Assembly (NCBI GenBank): GCA_028277545.1
Contig: JANQGB010000897.1
Coordinates: forward strand, 1 to 10,183
Length of the DNA stretch: 10,183 nucleotides
Reading direction: 5' to 3'
Source: Phycisphaerae bacterium
Lineage (GTDB): Bacteria > Planctomycetota > Phycisphaerae > UBA1845
Shown one piece after another: positions 1 through 7,707 of this stretch. The notes under the pieces were generated by a model. The model was not told the DNA's origin. It worked only from the letters and a program-made list of their open reading frames with translations, and ran no database searches. The position numbers and the translations under genes were made by a program. Numbering within the stretch: the stretch's first letter is position 1; every line of letters begins with the position of its first letter.

Positions 1-362
1 CAGCGGACACTGGCGACCCCGGCCGCCTCCAGCCGCCTCATCTGCTCCCACTCGATGCTGGCCGTACTGCGGGTCACACAGCCGCTGGCCAGACGTCGCA
101 ACTGCACGCCAGCCGGCGGCGACGTGTACCGCTTCAGGTAGAACGTGCCCTCACCCGGCAACTCGAATCGAATCCGCTCCCTCCAGGACGGCAGCCTGGC
201 CTTACTCAATCGCTCTCCGCCGGCGTAGGCAAACAGGTCATCGAGGTTGCGCAAACCCGCCCCCGCCAGCGTCACCGCGAACTCCGGCGCGACCGTCAGG
301 TCTCCGGCGGCGGGCGCGGCAGCAGGCGCGCCCCTCTCGACAGACGTTGCCACCGCTTTCAC
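1..362 (-). CDS. Lipopolysaccharide core kinase, WaaP/InaA (Kdo kinase) family, N-terminal part only
   Basis: This is the first 120 codons of a minus-strand gene that runs off the left edge. After an Ala/Pro-rich leader of about 25 residues, the protein has the opening lobe of an LPS-kinase fold: a glycine-containing stretch near residues 34-49, then a beta-strand with FYLKRY (residues 74-79), where K77 is the likely ATP-contacting lysine. A helix with EWEQMRRL (104-111) follows and would carry the alpha-C glutamate; AAGV comes next. Known members phosphorylate heptose or Kdo in the inner core of lipopolysaccharide at the cytoplasmic face of the inner membrane. The GTG start at 362 overlaps the upstream heptosyltransferase stop as GTGA, and GGAGG lies 4 nt before it (371-367), which favours this start and implies translational coupling. 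The catalytic loop is outside the window, so substrate and activity cannot be judged. The alternative is a more general kinase-like protein of the same clan. Confidence 0.72.
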   Translation of the reverse strand, partial: MKAVATSVERGAPAAAPAAGDLTVAPEFAVTLAGAGLRNLDDLFAYAGGERLSKARLPSWRERIRFELPGEGTFYLKRYTSPPAGVQLRRLASGCVTRSTASIEWEQMRRLEAAGVASVR

Positions 363-1453
363 GTTGCCTCCACCTGGCGGCCGGCCAGCAGTTCCTCGGA
401 TGCGGCCGCCACCATCTCGACGGTTACACCGGTCATGCAACAGAGACGCTGCGGGCCTTCCAGCGGGCAGGCCTTCTTCTGGCAGGGCCCGCACTCCACC
501 GCAACCGCCACTTTTCGTTCCAGCGGATACTCCGTGTCTGTCCATCCCTGATGTGTCGGCCCGAAGACCGTGACCACCGGGACGTTGAACGCTTTGGCGA
601 TATGTCGCGGGCCGGTATCGTTGTTCACCAGCAGGTCGCAGCGCCGGATCAGCGACTTGAACTCGCTCATCGTGGTCACAGGGTCGTCGAACACGTGACC
701 ACCGCGTTTCATCAGGCCGCCTATGTGCCTGGCAATGGCCTCCTCACCCGGCGCGCAGGAGACGATCAACGCGGCTCCGTGCTTCTCAATCAGCAGATCG
801 CCCAGCTCGGCAAATCGCTCCGGCAGCCAGAGTTTGCTGGCCCCGAACGACGCCCCAGGGCAGATCACCACCAGTGGCCTCCGGTCGGCCACGCCCAGGG
901 CCGCCAATCTGCGTTCTATGGCTGCGTCGTCCTCGTGGCTGGCGACCAATTCGAGCCTGTCACCTGGCGGATCGCAACCCACGTGCTCGGCCAGCTTGCC
1001 GTAGTAGTCAACCATGCGGGTGACCGCTACCCGTCCGTCGACACGCGTGACGGGCAGCCGGTCTGTCAGCAGCAGGCCCCGCCCGTCGCGGTCGTAACCG
1101 ACGCGACTGGGAATTCCCGCCAGACGCGTAACCAGTGCGGAGCGAAAGGAGTTGGTCAGCAATATGGCCTGATCCAGGCGGCGCCGGCGCAGTTGACTCC
1201 CCAGTCCCAGAAGCCCCCGACCGCGCCGGTGTTTGCGTTTGGGCTCCCAGGTGATCACTTCATCGGCCCAGCCGCAGCCTTCGAGGAGGTCGTTGATGAT
1301 GGGGCGAGCCAGGTGAATGATCTTGGCCCGGCCGAAGCGCTCACGCAGGGCGCGCAACACCGGGCTAGCCATAACCACGTCGCCGACCCAACTCGGCAGG
1401 ACAACCAGTAGCCGGCCGGGCGCCGGATCAGCCTGTAAGCGTTCTCTTCGCAC
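359..1453 (-). CDS. waaF: Lipopolysaccharide heptosyltransferase II-like protein (glycosyltransferase family 9)
   Basis: The 364-residue protein has the family's usual length and both Rossmann-like halves. The N-terminal half starts with LPSWVGDVVMASPVLRALR (residues 19-37), matching the PSWVGD motif of WaaF with its catalytic-type Asp (D25), followed by NSFRSALVTRLAGIPSRVGY (101-120), also WaaF-like. The C-terminal half has CPGASFGASKLWLPERF (198-214) and NNDTGPRHIAKAFNVPVVTVFGPT around 277-300, the nucleotide-sugar binding region. A cysteine-rich tail (C321, C324, C329, C338, C339) is common in environmental family members. WaaF adds the second heptose from ADP-heptose to the LPS inner core in the cytoplasm; the exact sugar here is inferred. 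The GTG start at 1453 is the only start codon between the nearest upstream in-frame TGA and the conserved region; its ribosome site is poor. The stop overlaps the next gene by 4 nt, so the two form an operon for LPS core assembly. Confidence 0.9.
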   Translation of the reverse strand: MRRERLQADPAPGRLLVVLPSWVGDVVMASPVLRALRERFGRAKIIHLARPIINDLLEGCGWADEVITWEPKRKHRRGRGLLGLGSQLRRRRLDQAILLTNSFRSALVTRLAGIPSRVGYDRDGRGLLLTDRLPVTRVDGRVAVTRMVDYYGKLAEHVGCDPPGDRLELVASHEDDAAIERRLAALGVADRRPLVVICPGASFGASKLWLPERFAELGDLLIEKHGAALIVSCAPGEEAIARHIGGLMKRGGHVFDDPVTTMSEFKSLIRRCDLLVNNDTGPRHIAKAFNVPVVTVFGPTHQGWTDTEYPLERKVAVAVECGPCQKKACPLEGPQRLCCMTGVTVEMVAAASEELLAGRQVEAT

Positions 1454-1508
1454 GGCCGGGATTCTACCCCCCGCTCAGGGCGCTCACAACGGCGGACCGC
1501 CGGGCACG

Positions 1509-1537
1509 TTGACTCCAACTCGACCGGTGACTAACAT
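1509..1537 (+). promoter_or_regulatory. Sigma70-like promoter for isocitrate dehydrogenase
   Basis: In the 144-nt divergent gap 1454-1597, TTGACT (1509-1514, five of six consensus bases) is followed after exactly 17 nt by TAACAT (1532-1537, four of six). Transcription would start near 1544 and give a leader of about 54 nt before the gene's ATG. The match is by eye; no start site is known. The rest of the gap shows no clear second promoter of the same quality for the minus-strand heptosyltransferase gene. Confidence 0.45.
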
Positions 1538-1579
1538 TCCGCTTACGACAACCGTCAAACCGTTTCACAAGCGACATCC

Positions 1580-1587
1580 AGGAAAGG
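1580..1587 (+). promoter_or_regulatory. Ribosome binding site of icd
   Basis: AGGAAAGG lies 10 nt upstream of the ATG at 1598 and fits pairing with the 16S rRNA tail. It supports the annotated start over the later in-frame ATG at codon 19, which has no comparable site and would remove part of the N-terminal segment that aligns with the family. Confidence 0.55.
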
Positions 1588-1597
1588 CAAGGGCAAA

Positions 1598-2908
<1,311 letters not shown>

Positions 2909-2981
2909 GCGAGCCGGGACGGCGGACCGTCCCCATGCAGCGGCCTGATAAAGTGCAACGCCCTGGCACTGGTTGGCTCGC
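2909..2981. terminator. Nested inverted repeats in the convergent gap after icd, possible bidirectional terminator
   Basis: Immediately after the icd stop codon, GCGAGCC (2909-2915) is perfectly complementary to GGCTCGC (2975-2981). Inside it lie a 7-bp perfect hairpin, GGGACGG (2916-2922) with CCGTCCC (2927-2933) and a CGGA loop, and a 5-bp hairpin, AGTGC (2952-2956) with GCACT (2966-2970). The layout could fold as a three-way junction. No T-run follows on either strand, so it is not a classical intrinsic terminator. Its place between two converging genes suggests a role in ending or protecting transcripts. Confidence 0.4.
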
Positions 2982-3003
2982 CTGACCGTGCGCCGGGCCG
3001 TCC

Positions 3004-5571
3004 CTAGTCGAGCGTAGCCAGCTTCGCCCGCCAGGGCTCGGCCCGCTCCGGCATGCCCCAGGCGTCGTAGAGTTGGATGATCCGGGTCAGGGCTTCCCGT
3101 ACCGGCCGCAAGCTACCATGGGCGGATGCCTCCAGAACACCAAGGCACTTCAACAGCAGCGTCTCGGCCTCCCCGTAGCGCCCCAGTTCAAGCAGGCACG
3201 CGCCCGCCAGGCTCTGCGTCTCGGCGACTTGCGGACTGTTGGCCGGCAGCTTGTCCAGCCGGATGTCCAGCGCTTCCTGACAGTATTCCCGGGCTATCGC
3301 GAACTGACCACGTTCGTACTCCAGCGTCGCCAGCCAGTACAGGCTGATCGCTACACTCGGGTGCCTGTCATCCAGCAACTCGCGCCGCATCGCCAGCGAG
3401 TCCAGCAGCAGGGAGAGCGCCTCGTCGCGTCGCCCCAGCCGTAGCAGCGTCTTGCCCAGGTTGTGAACGGCGTTGGCCAAGACCGGATGCCGATCCCCGA
3501 GGTGCTCACGCCTGATCTCTATTGCCTCGCGAAAGAGTGACGCGGCCTCCGCGTAGCGCCCGGATTCAAACCTCAGCCCGCCGAGGTTGTTCAGCAGAAC
3601 CGACTTGGCTTCACGCCAGGGCCCCCTAAGCTCGCTCGCGCCAGCCCGCCGGGCCATGGCTAGCGCCTCCTCCAACAAGGGCTCCGCTTCAGTATGCTGC
3701 CCCGCCTGCACCAGCGTCAGGGCCAGGTTGCTCAGACTTCGTGCCAGGCGTTGGTCGTCCTTCCTGATTAGCAGGCGATGAATCCGCAACACCCGACGCT
3801 GCAGGTCCACTGACTCATCGAAGCTGCCCTTCCGTCGAGCGAGTTCGCCCAGGCTGTTCAGGCTCTCCGCTACCTCCAGGTGGTTCTCACCGAACAACTC
3901 CAAGCGCAGGTTCAGGGCTTCTTCCAGCAACTCGCCCGCACGGTGCGGAAAGCCGAGGTTCAGATAAGACCAGCCAATGTTGTCGAGCAGCGTTGCTCGA
4001 ATGGCCGGCTGATCCCGCAGTTCGTCCTGGAGACGTGCCGCACCCCGATCGAGAATCTCGCGGGCGCTAACCGCGGCAGCTTTGTTCGTTACCGGATCGG
4101 GGTTTCGAAAAACCTGCTTGAGGAACTCCAGCGCCTGCTTGGAGGTCTCCGCCTCAGCCTTGGCGCGGCGCGCTTCCTCAGCGGCCAGCCTCTCCGCACC
4201 TTCGGCCCAGAAGAGGTTGGCCCGCGCGGCGTCGCGTTGCGTACGCGTTGCCTGCGCCTCCCAGGAAATCCCGACGACAGCCACCAGCAGCGACAACACG
4301 ACCAGAGCCGCCGCAGCCACACCCACCCTGTTGCGCCGCAGGAACTTGGCGGTCCGGTACCTGATCGTGTCCCGCTGGGCGAGCACCGGACGGCCTTCGC
4401 GGTAGCGGCGGAGATCCTCGGCGAACTGTTCCACCGAGGCGTATCTCCGGTGCGGATCTTTTCGCATGGCCATCATGACGATGTTGTCCAGGTCGCCGCG
4501 CAAGCGGCGGCGCAATCCTTCAGAGGTCAGGCCTCGCAGGCTGCTGATCGCTTCCGGATCAGACCGCTGCGACTCCTCCCCGCTCTGGGAAAACGGTTCG
4601 CCGGTGCGCGTGCCGGCCGTGCTGGGTCTCTCGTGGTCTGCCACGCATACCGTCCTCTCTATCTCGCCCGGCCCGCAGCGGCGCAGATCGTAGGGGCGCC
4701 GTCCGGCGAGTAATTCGTAGAGGATCACGCCCAGCGAATACACGTCGCTGACGGTGGTCATGGCATGGCCCAGCACCTGTTCGGGACTGGCATACTCCGG
4801 TGTCAGCAGACGCGATTCCGCGGCCGTCATGGTGCGGACGGCGCCGGCCCGCTCGTCACGCAGCACCTTGGCCACGCCGAAGTCGAGGAGCTTGGGCTCC
4901 CCGTCCCTGGTCACCAGGATATTGGCCGGTTTCAGATCCCGGTGAATAACCAGATTCTGATGCGCATAATGAACCGCGGAGCATACTGACTCGAACAGTA
5001 GCAGGCGCTGCGTGATTGAGAGCCGGCGCTGGTCGCAGTACTCGTCGATCCGCACCCCGTCGATGTACTCCATGACCAGGTACGGGCGTCCGTCCGCCGT
5101 CGCTCCGCCGTCCAGCAGGCTGGCGATGTGAACGTGGTCCAGGTGTGCCAGAGTTTGTCTCTCCTGGCGAAAGCGGCGCAGAATCTGCTCGGAATCCATG
5201 CCTCGCTTGATCAGCTTGATGGCCACCCGCTTCTCGTACTCTTCGTCCGCCCGCCTGGCCAGGTACACCACGCCCATGCCCCCCGCGGCAATCTGCTCCT
5301 CCAGGCGATACGGCCCGATGTCCTGGCCGACCATGGCGTCCGCCGACTCTTCCCAGGTCGACCTGTCCGGCAGGAGGGTAAACTGCGGCCCCAGGGCGGG
5401 TTGGTTCAGGAAATCCGTCGGGCCCTGGGCATTTACCACCAGCGACTCCACCTCCGCGCGGAGCGAGGAATCGGCGCCGCAGGCCTGGTCCAGGTACGCC
5501 TGCCGCTCCTCCGGCGATAGATCCACCACCTCGTGGAACAGTCGATCCACCTCGGGCCATGGTTCAGTCAT
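3004..5571 (-). CDS. Transmembrane Ser/Thr protein kinase with C-terminal TPR domain
   Basis: The 855-residue receptor-type kinase is complete. The cytoplasmic kinase domain spans about residues 88-390: glycine loop IAAGGMGVVYLA (94-105), ATP lysine K119, alpha-C E137, catalytic HRDLKPAN (210-217), DFG (230-232), SPE (262-264) and DVYSLG (276-281). All key catalytic residues are present, and T248, T250 and T258 in the activation segment are possible autophosphorylation sites. A hydrophobic segment at about 416-437 should cross the inner membrane, followed by an Ala/Glu-rich likely coiled coil (about 440-485) and about seven kinesin-light-chain-like TPRs (about 524-813) placed outside the cytoplasm. 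The ATG at 5571 is chosen because family-type sequence (PEVDRLFHEVVDLSPEER) begins there; a further 28 in-frame upstream residues would lie inside the sigma gene. It overlaps the sigma stop by 8 nt. Such kinases are often paired with ECF sigma factors in planctomycetes, so sensing through the TPRs and signalling to the sigma factor is the likely, unproven, role. Confidence 0.95.
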   Translation of the reverse strand: MTEPWPEVDRLFHEVVDLSPEERQAYLDQACGADSSLRAEVESLVVNAQGPTDFLNQPALGPQFTLLPDRSTWEESADAMVGQDIGPYRLEEQIAAGGMGVVYLARRADEEYEKRVAIKLIKRGMDSEQILRRFRQERQTLAHLDHVHIASLLDGGATADGRPYLVMEYIDGVRIDEYCDQRRLSITQRLLLFESVCSAVHYAHQNLVIHRDLKPANILVTRDGEPKLLDFGVAKVLRDERAGAVRTMTAAESRLLTPEYASPEQVLGHAMTTVSDVYSLGVILYELLAGRRPYDLRRCGPGEIERTVCVADHERPSTAGTRTGEPFSQSGEESQRSDPEAISSLRGLTSEGLRRRLRGDLDNIVMMAMRKDPHRRYASVEQFAEDLRRYREGRPVLAQRDTIRYRTAKFLRRNRVGVAAAALVVLSLLVAVVGISWEAQATRTQRDAARANLFWAEGAERLAAEEARRAKAEAETSKQALEFLKQVFRNPDPVTNKAAAVSAREILDRGAARLQDELRDQPAIRATLLDNIGWSYLNLGFPHRAGELLEEALNLRLELFGENHLEVAESLNSLGELARRKGSFDESVDLQRRVLRIHRLLIRKDDQRLARSLSNLALTLVQAGQHTEAEPLLEEALAMARRAGASELRGPWREAKSVLLNNLGGLRFESGRYAEAASLFREAIEIRREHLGDRHPVLANAVHNLGKTLLRLGRRDEALSLLLDSLAMRRELLDDRHPSVAISLYWLATLEYERGQFAIAREYCQEALDIRLDKLPANSPQVAETQSLAGACLLELGRYGEAETLLLKCLGVLEASAHGSLRPVREALTRIIQLYDAWGMPERAEPWRAKLATLD

Positions 5572-6148
5572 TGGAGGAGTCCCCCCGCTCAATCTCGCGC
5601 CGGAGCCAGGCTCGCGCCAATCGCCAATCCCGGGCCACGCTCCGCGGCGACACACCGGTCACTGTGGCGGTCTCGTCGACCGTAAGGCCGCCGAAGAATC
5701 GCAGCTCGACTATACGCGCCTTCTGGGCATCGATTTCAGCCAGCCTGACCAGCGCTTCGTCCAAGGCCAGGACATCGAGATCGGGCCCACCAACGGCGGC
5801 CAGCGCCTCGTCCAGGGACACGCGGCGCTGGCCCCCGCCGCGCTTGACTCGCTGGCGGCGGCGAGAGTGGTCTATGAGCACGTGGCGGATGGCCGTGGCA
5901 GCGGCGCCGACAAAATGGGCCCGGCTCTGCCAGCCGGCTTCGTCTTTGCCCACCAGCCGGAGATAGGCCTCGTGGACCAGCGCCGTGGCCTGTAGCGTGT
6001 TCCCGGAGTTATCGGACTGGAGATAACGGTTGGCCAGGTTGCGCAGTTCGTCGTACACCAGGGGCAACAGCGCGTCGGTCGCCAGCCGGTCGCCCTGACG
6101 GGCACGATCCAGCAACCGCGTGATGTCCTCCCGCCTTGACCCCGACAT
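5564..6148 (-). CDS. ECF-type RNA polymerase sigma factor, planctomycete TIGR02999-like family
   Basis: The 194-residue protein has the two ECF regions. Sigma-2 covers about residues 25-98, with LVYDELRNLANRYL (30-43), ATALVHEAYLRL (54-65), HFVGAAATAIRHVLIDHSRR (78-97) and then a basic linker. Sigma-4 covers about 127-185, with the helix-turn-helix GLTVDETATVTGVSPRSVAR (154-173) followed by DWRLARAWL. The LVHEAYLRL, GGLTVDETA and DWRLARAWL phrases are typical of the sigma family often linked to Ser/Thr kinases in planctomycetes. The start is ATG 6148: GAGG lies 6 nt before it, and the candidate promoter would start RNA near 6225, too late to translate the longer reading frame from 6229. It is the first gene of an operon whose second gene is the kinase. 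No anti-sigma gene is adjacent, so control by phosphorylation is a reasonable inference. It should direct RNA polymerase to a specific promoter set, which is unknown here. Confidence 0.93.
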   Translation of the reverse strand: MSGSRREDITRLLDRARQGDRLATDALLPLVYDELRNLANRYLQSDNSGNTLQATALVHEAYLRLVGKDEAGWQSRAHFVGAAATAIRHVLIDHSRRRQRVKRGGGQRRVSLDEALAAVGGPDLDVLALDEALVRLAEIDAQKARIVELRFFGGLTVDETATVTGVSPRSVARDWRLARAWLRREIERGDSSND

Positions 6149-6231
6149 GACCCGCCTCGCCGTCGCAAGACACCATCGCTGACCAAATCCTACAACGGAT
6201 CTGGCAGTCCCGGCGACGTTCTGGCGCATTT

Positions 6232-6261
6232 ATTATAAGGCACCGCACACCCGCGTGTGAA
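6232..6261 (-). promoter_or_regulatory. Sigma70-like promoter of the sigma/kinase operon
   Basis: Reading the minus strand, TTCACA (6261-6256, five of six consensus bases) is followed after 18 nt by a perfect TATAAT (6237-6232). The RNA start would fall near 6225, leaving an untranslated leader of about 77 nt before the sigma ATG at 6148. It stands out in this GC-rich region. A short inverted repeat, CACAC (6246-6250) with GTGTG (6255-6259), overlaps the -35 box and spacer and could be an operator. Confidence 0.55.
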
Positions 6262-6290
6262 CGTCTATGACTCGCGCGGCGACGGGCAAT

Positions 6291-6319
6291 CAGACAAGAA
6301 ACGACAAACCTGCTATACC
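6291..6319 (+). promoter_or_regulatory. Weak candidate promoter for the HAF-repeat gene
   Basis: CAGACA (6291-6296, four of six) and TATACC (6314-6319, four of six) are separated by 17 nt, and TG at 6311-6312 would make an extended -10. The predicted start would lie almost on the ribosome site, which makes this assignment doubtful. Another sigma factor, including the divergent ECF protein, might instead recognise this gap. Confidence 0.22.
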
Positions 6320-6324
6320 CTGGT

Positions 6325-6330
6325 GGAGGA
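6325..6330 (+). promoter_or_regulatory. Ribosome binding site of the HAF-repeat gene
   Basis: GGAGGA stands 6 nt before the ATG at 6337. It is the strongest Shine-Dalgarno match in the window and fixes the start just ahead of a signal peptide. Confidence 0.7.
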
Positions 6331-6336
6331 AGCAGC

Positions 6337-7605
6337 ATGACAGTTAACGAGCGGAACAGGTTGACGGTCGGCGTTATCGGCACGCTTTTAACGACGCTGG
6401 CCACGAGCGCGACAGCGGAGCGTCCGAAGTACCGCGTGGAGCCGTACGAGGTCTACCCGGGACCTCGCATCGTGTGGTCGCTGCCGATGGCCCTCAACAA
6501 CCAGAACGTGGCCTGCGGCCGATCCGAGGGCCCCATGGAGGCCCGGGCAACGCGCTGGCACCCGGACGAAACCGTGGTGGGCCTGGACTACTCGATCTTC
6601 CCGCGGGCCAACGCCCTGGCCATAAACGAGTCCAACTGGACGGCCGGGCTCAGCTACTACCTTTGGGACATGTGGCAGGCAGTCGTGTGGGCACCGGATG
6701 GAAGCGCCACCGTACTGGGCGGGCTTTGGCAGTCCTACGAGGGGCTCAGTGAAGTGCGGGGCCTCAACGACTTCAGTGTGGCCGCTGGGGTGAGTTCAAG
6801 CGACGACTCACTCGCCCGTGCGTTCCGCTGGACCGCCGAGACCGGGATGGAAGATATTGGCTCCCTGGGCGGACCACGCGCGGTGGCCACGGCCATTAAC
6901 AACCAGGGCACGATCGTCGGCTACTCCGATACCGCCGACATCGACACGCACGCCTTCATCTACCGGGACGGCGACATCTCACCGTTGGGTCTGCTGCCGG
7001 GCGGAACACTGGCCGAGGCGCTGGACATCAATGAACAAGGGGTGGTCGTCGGGGGTGCCGACACCGGCGCGGTCGCGGACGAACCACTGCTCAGGTTTCA
7101 CGCCGTCCTGTGGGACGAGAGTAGCCCGGGACTGGTTCCCGCGCCGCCGCTCGACCTGGGAGTGCCCTTCCCGGGCGGGCAGTCGTATGCGGTCGCCATC
7201 AACGAGGCCGGCCAGGTCGTCGGCAACGGAGAGAACCCGGAGGTGCCCGGCGACTACTACTTCCCCTGGATCTGGGAAGACGGCCAGATGAAGTTGCTCC
7301 AGGGCCTGATCCCGCCCGACACCGACTGGATTCTGTACCAGGTAACCGACATCAACGACAACGGCTGGATCGTAGGCAACGATGCCTACGGGCGGGCCCA
7401 GGGCTTCGTACTCATCCCGCTCCAGGACGGCGACATGGACTACGACGGCGACGTGGATCTCAGCGATCATGCCGCCTTCGCCAACTGCCTGACCGGCCCA
7501 GCGGGCGGCGTTCCCGTTGACTGCATTAGCGCCGACATAGACGAGGACGCTGACGTCGACCTCAGGGACTTCGCCAAGCTGGCCCGGGCCTACGGGCTGC
7601 CATAG
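6337..7605 (+). CDS. Secreted HAF-repeat protein with dockerin-like C-terminus
   Basis: The 422-residue protein begins with a signal peptide: a charged start, a hydrophobic core at about 9-22, and probable cleavage after ATSATA at residue 27. The mature part carries seven copies of the HAF-type core, (A/D)IN-x-x-G-x-(V/A)-(V/A)-G, at residues 52, 95, 142, 186, 230, 287 and 338. Several copies are followed by the family's HAF- or AFxW-like strand, as in THAFIY (204-209) and ARAFRW (160-165). The last 59 residues (364-422) hold two Asp-rich calcium-loop motifs, DMDYDGDVDL (366-375) and DIDEDADVDL (400-409), separated by C384 and C396, as in planctomycete dockerin-like tails. The protein is therefore probably exported and anchored or assembled through the tail; its ligand is unknown. 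It is transcribed away from the sigma/kinase operon and convergently with the ABC gene. No enzymatic motif was recognised. Confidence 0.88.
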   Translation: MTVNERNRLTVGVIGTLLTTLATSATAERPKYRVEPYEVYPGPRIVWSLPMALNNQNVACGRSEGPMEARATRWHPDETVVGLDYSIFPRANALAINESNWTAGLSYYLWDMWQAVVWAPDGSATVLGGLWQSYEGLSEVRGLNDFSVAAGVSSSDDSLARAFRWTAETGMEDIGSLGGPRAVATAINNQGTIVGYSDTADIDTHAFIYRDGDISPLGLLPGGTLAEALDINEQGVVVGGADTGAVADEPLLRFHAVLWDESSPGLVPAPPLDLGVPFPGGQSYAVAINEAGQVVGNGENPEVPGDYYFPWIWEDGQMKLLQGLIPPDTDWILYQVTDINDNGWIVGNDAYGRAQGFVLIPLQDGDMDYDGDVDLSDHAAFANCLTGPAGGVPVDCISADIDEDADVDLRDFAKLARAYGLP

Positions 7606-7680
7606 TCATCGGCCATGCCGCGATTTGCGGGCGCGCACACAAAGCTGCACGCTTCGCGTAGTGCCATCCTCAAGACACCT

Positions 7681-7707
7681 GAGTAACGTCCGGTACGGTC
7701 GTTACTC
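7681..7707. terminator. Strong inverted repeat between converging genes, likely bidirectional terminator
   Basis: GAGTAACG (7681-7688) is a perfect 8-bp complement of CGTTACTC (7700-7707). After one T-T mismatch the stem continues with CCG (7690-7692) and CGG (7696-7698) around a GTA loop, giving 11 pairs. On the minus strand the first arm contains the TAA stop of the ABC gene. No T-run follows on either strand, so termination would depend on the stem or on Rho. The other 75 bases of the gap 7606-7680 show nothing convincing. Confidence 0.45.

Noticed and set aside
347..1411. Long plus-strand open frame (354 codons) opposite the heptosyltransferase
   Set aside because: It lies antisense to a gene with clear family motifs, has no recognisable motif or ribosome site, and is the usual by-product of GC-rich coding sequence.
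1530..1558. Possible minus-strand promoter for waaF (TTGACG, 17 nt, GTTAGT)
   Set aside because: The -35 is good but the -10 matches only three of six bases and it overlaps the better plus-strand icd promoter; too weak to call.
4500..4700. Extra polar stretch in the kinase C-lobe (residues about 296-350) considered as an insertion
   Set aside because: The order of a variable linker followed by an R-R-L-x-G-D-L-D-N-I-V phrase and KDPHRRY is usual in TPR-linked planctomycete and acidobacterial kinases, so it is not odd.
3880..4713. Plus-strand open frame of 277 codons opposite the kinase
   Set aside because: Antisense to the TPR and kinase region; composition (Arg/Ala/Gln-rich) and lack of motifs mark it as a shadow.
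5572..5655. Upstream extension of the kinase by 28 residues
   Set aside because: It would lie deep in the sigma gene, is Gly/Arg-rich and unlike the family N-terminus, which begins at the ATG at 5571.
5198..5995. Plus-strand open frame of 265 codons across the kinase/sigma junction
   Set aside because: It crosses two well-supported minus-strand genes and shows no domain. The GGAGGA on the plus strand at 5573-5578 is the complement of the kinase leader, and no supported gene starts after it.
7616..7662. Small hairpins after the HAF gene (CCGC/GCGG, ACGC/GCGT)
   Set aside because: Stems of four pairs are expected by chance in GC-rich sequence and have no T-run.
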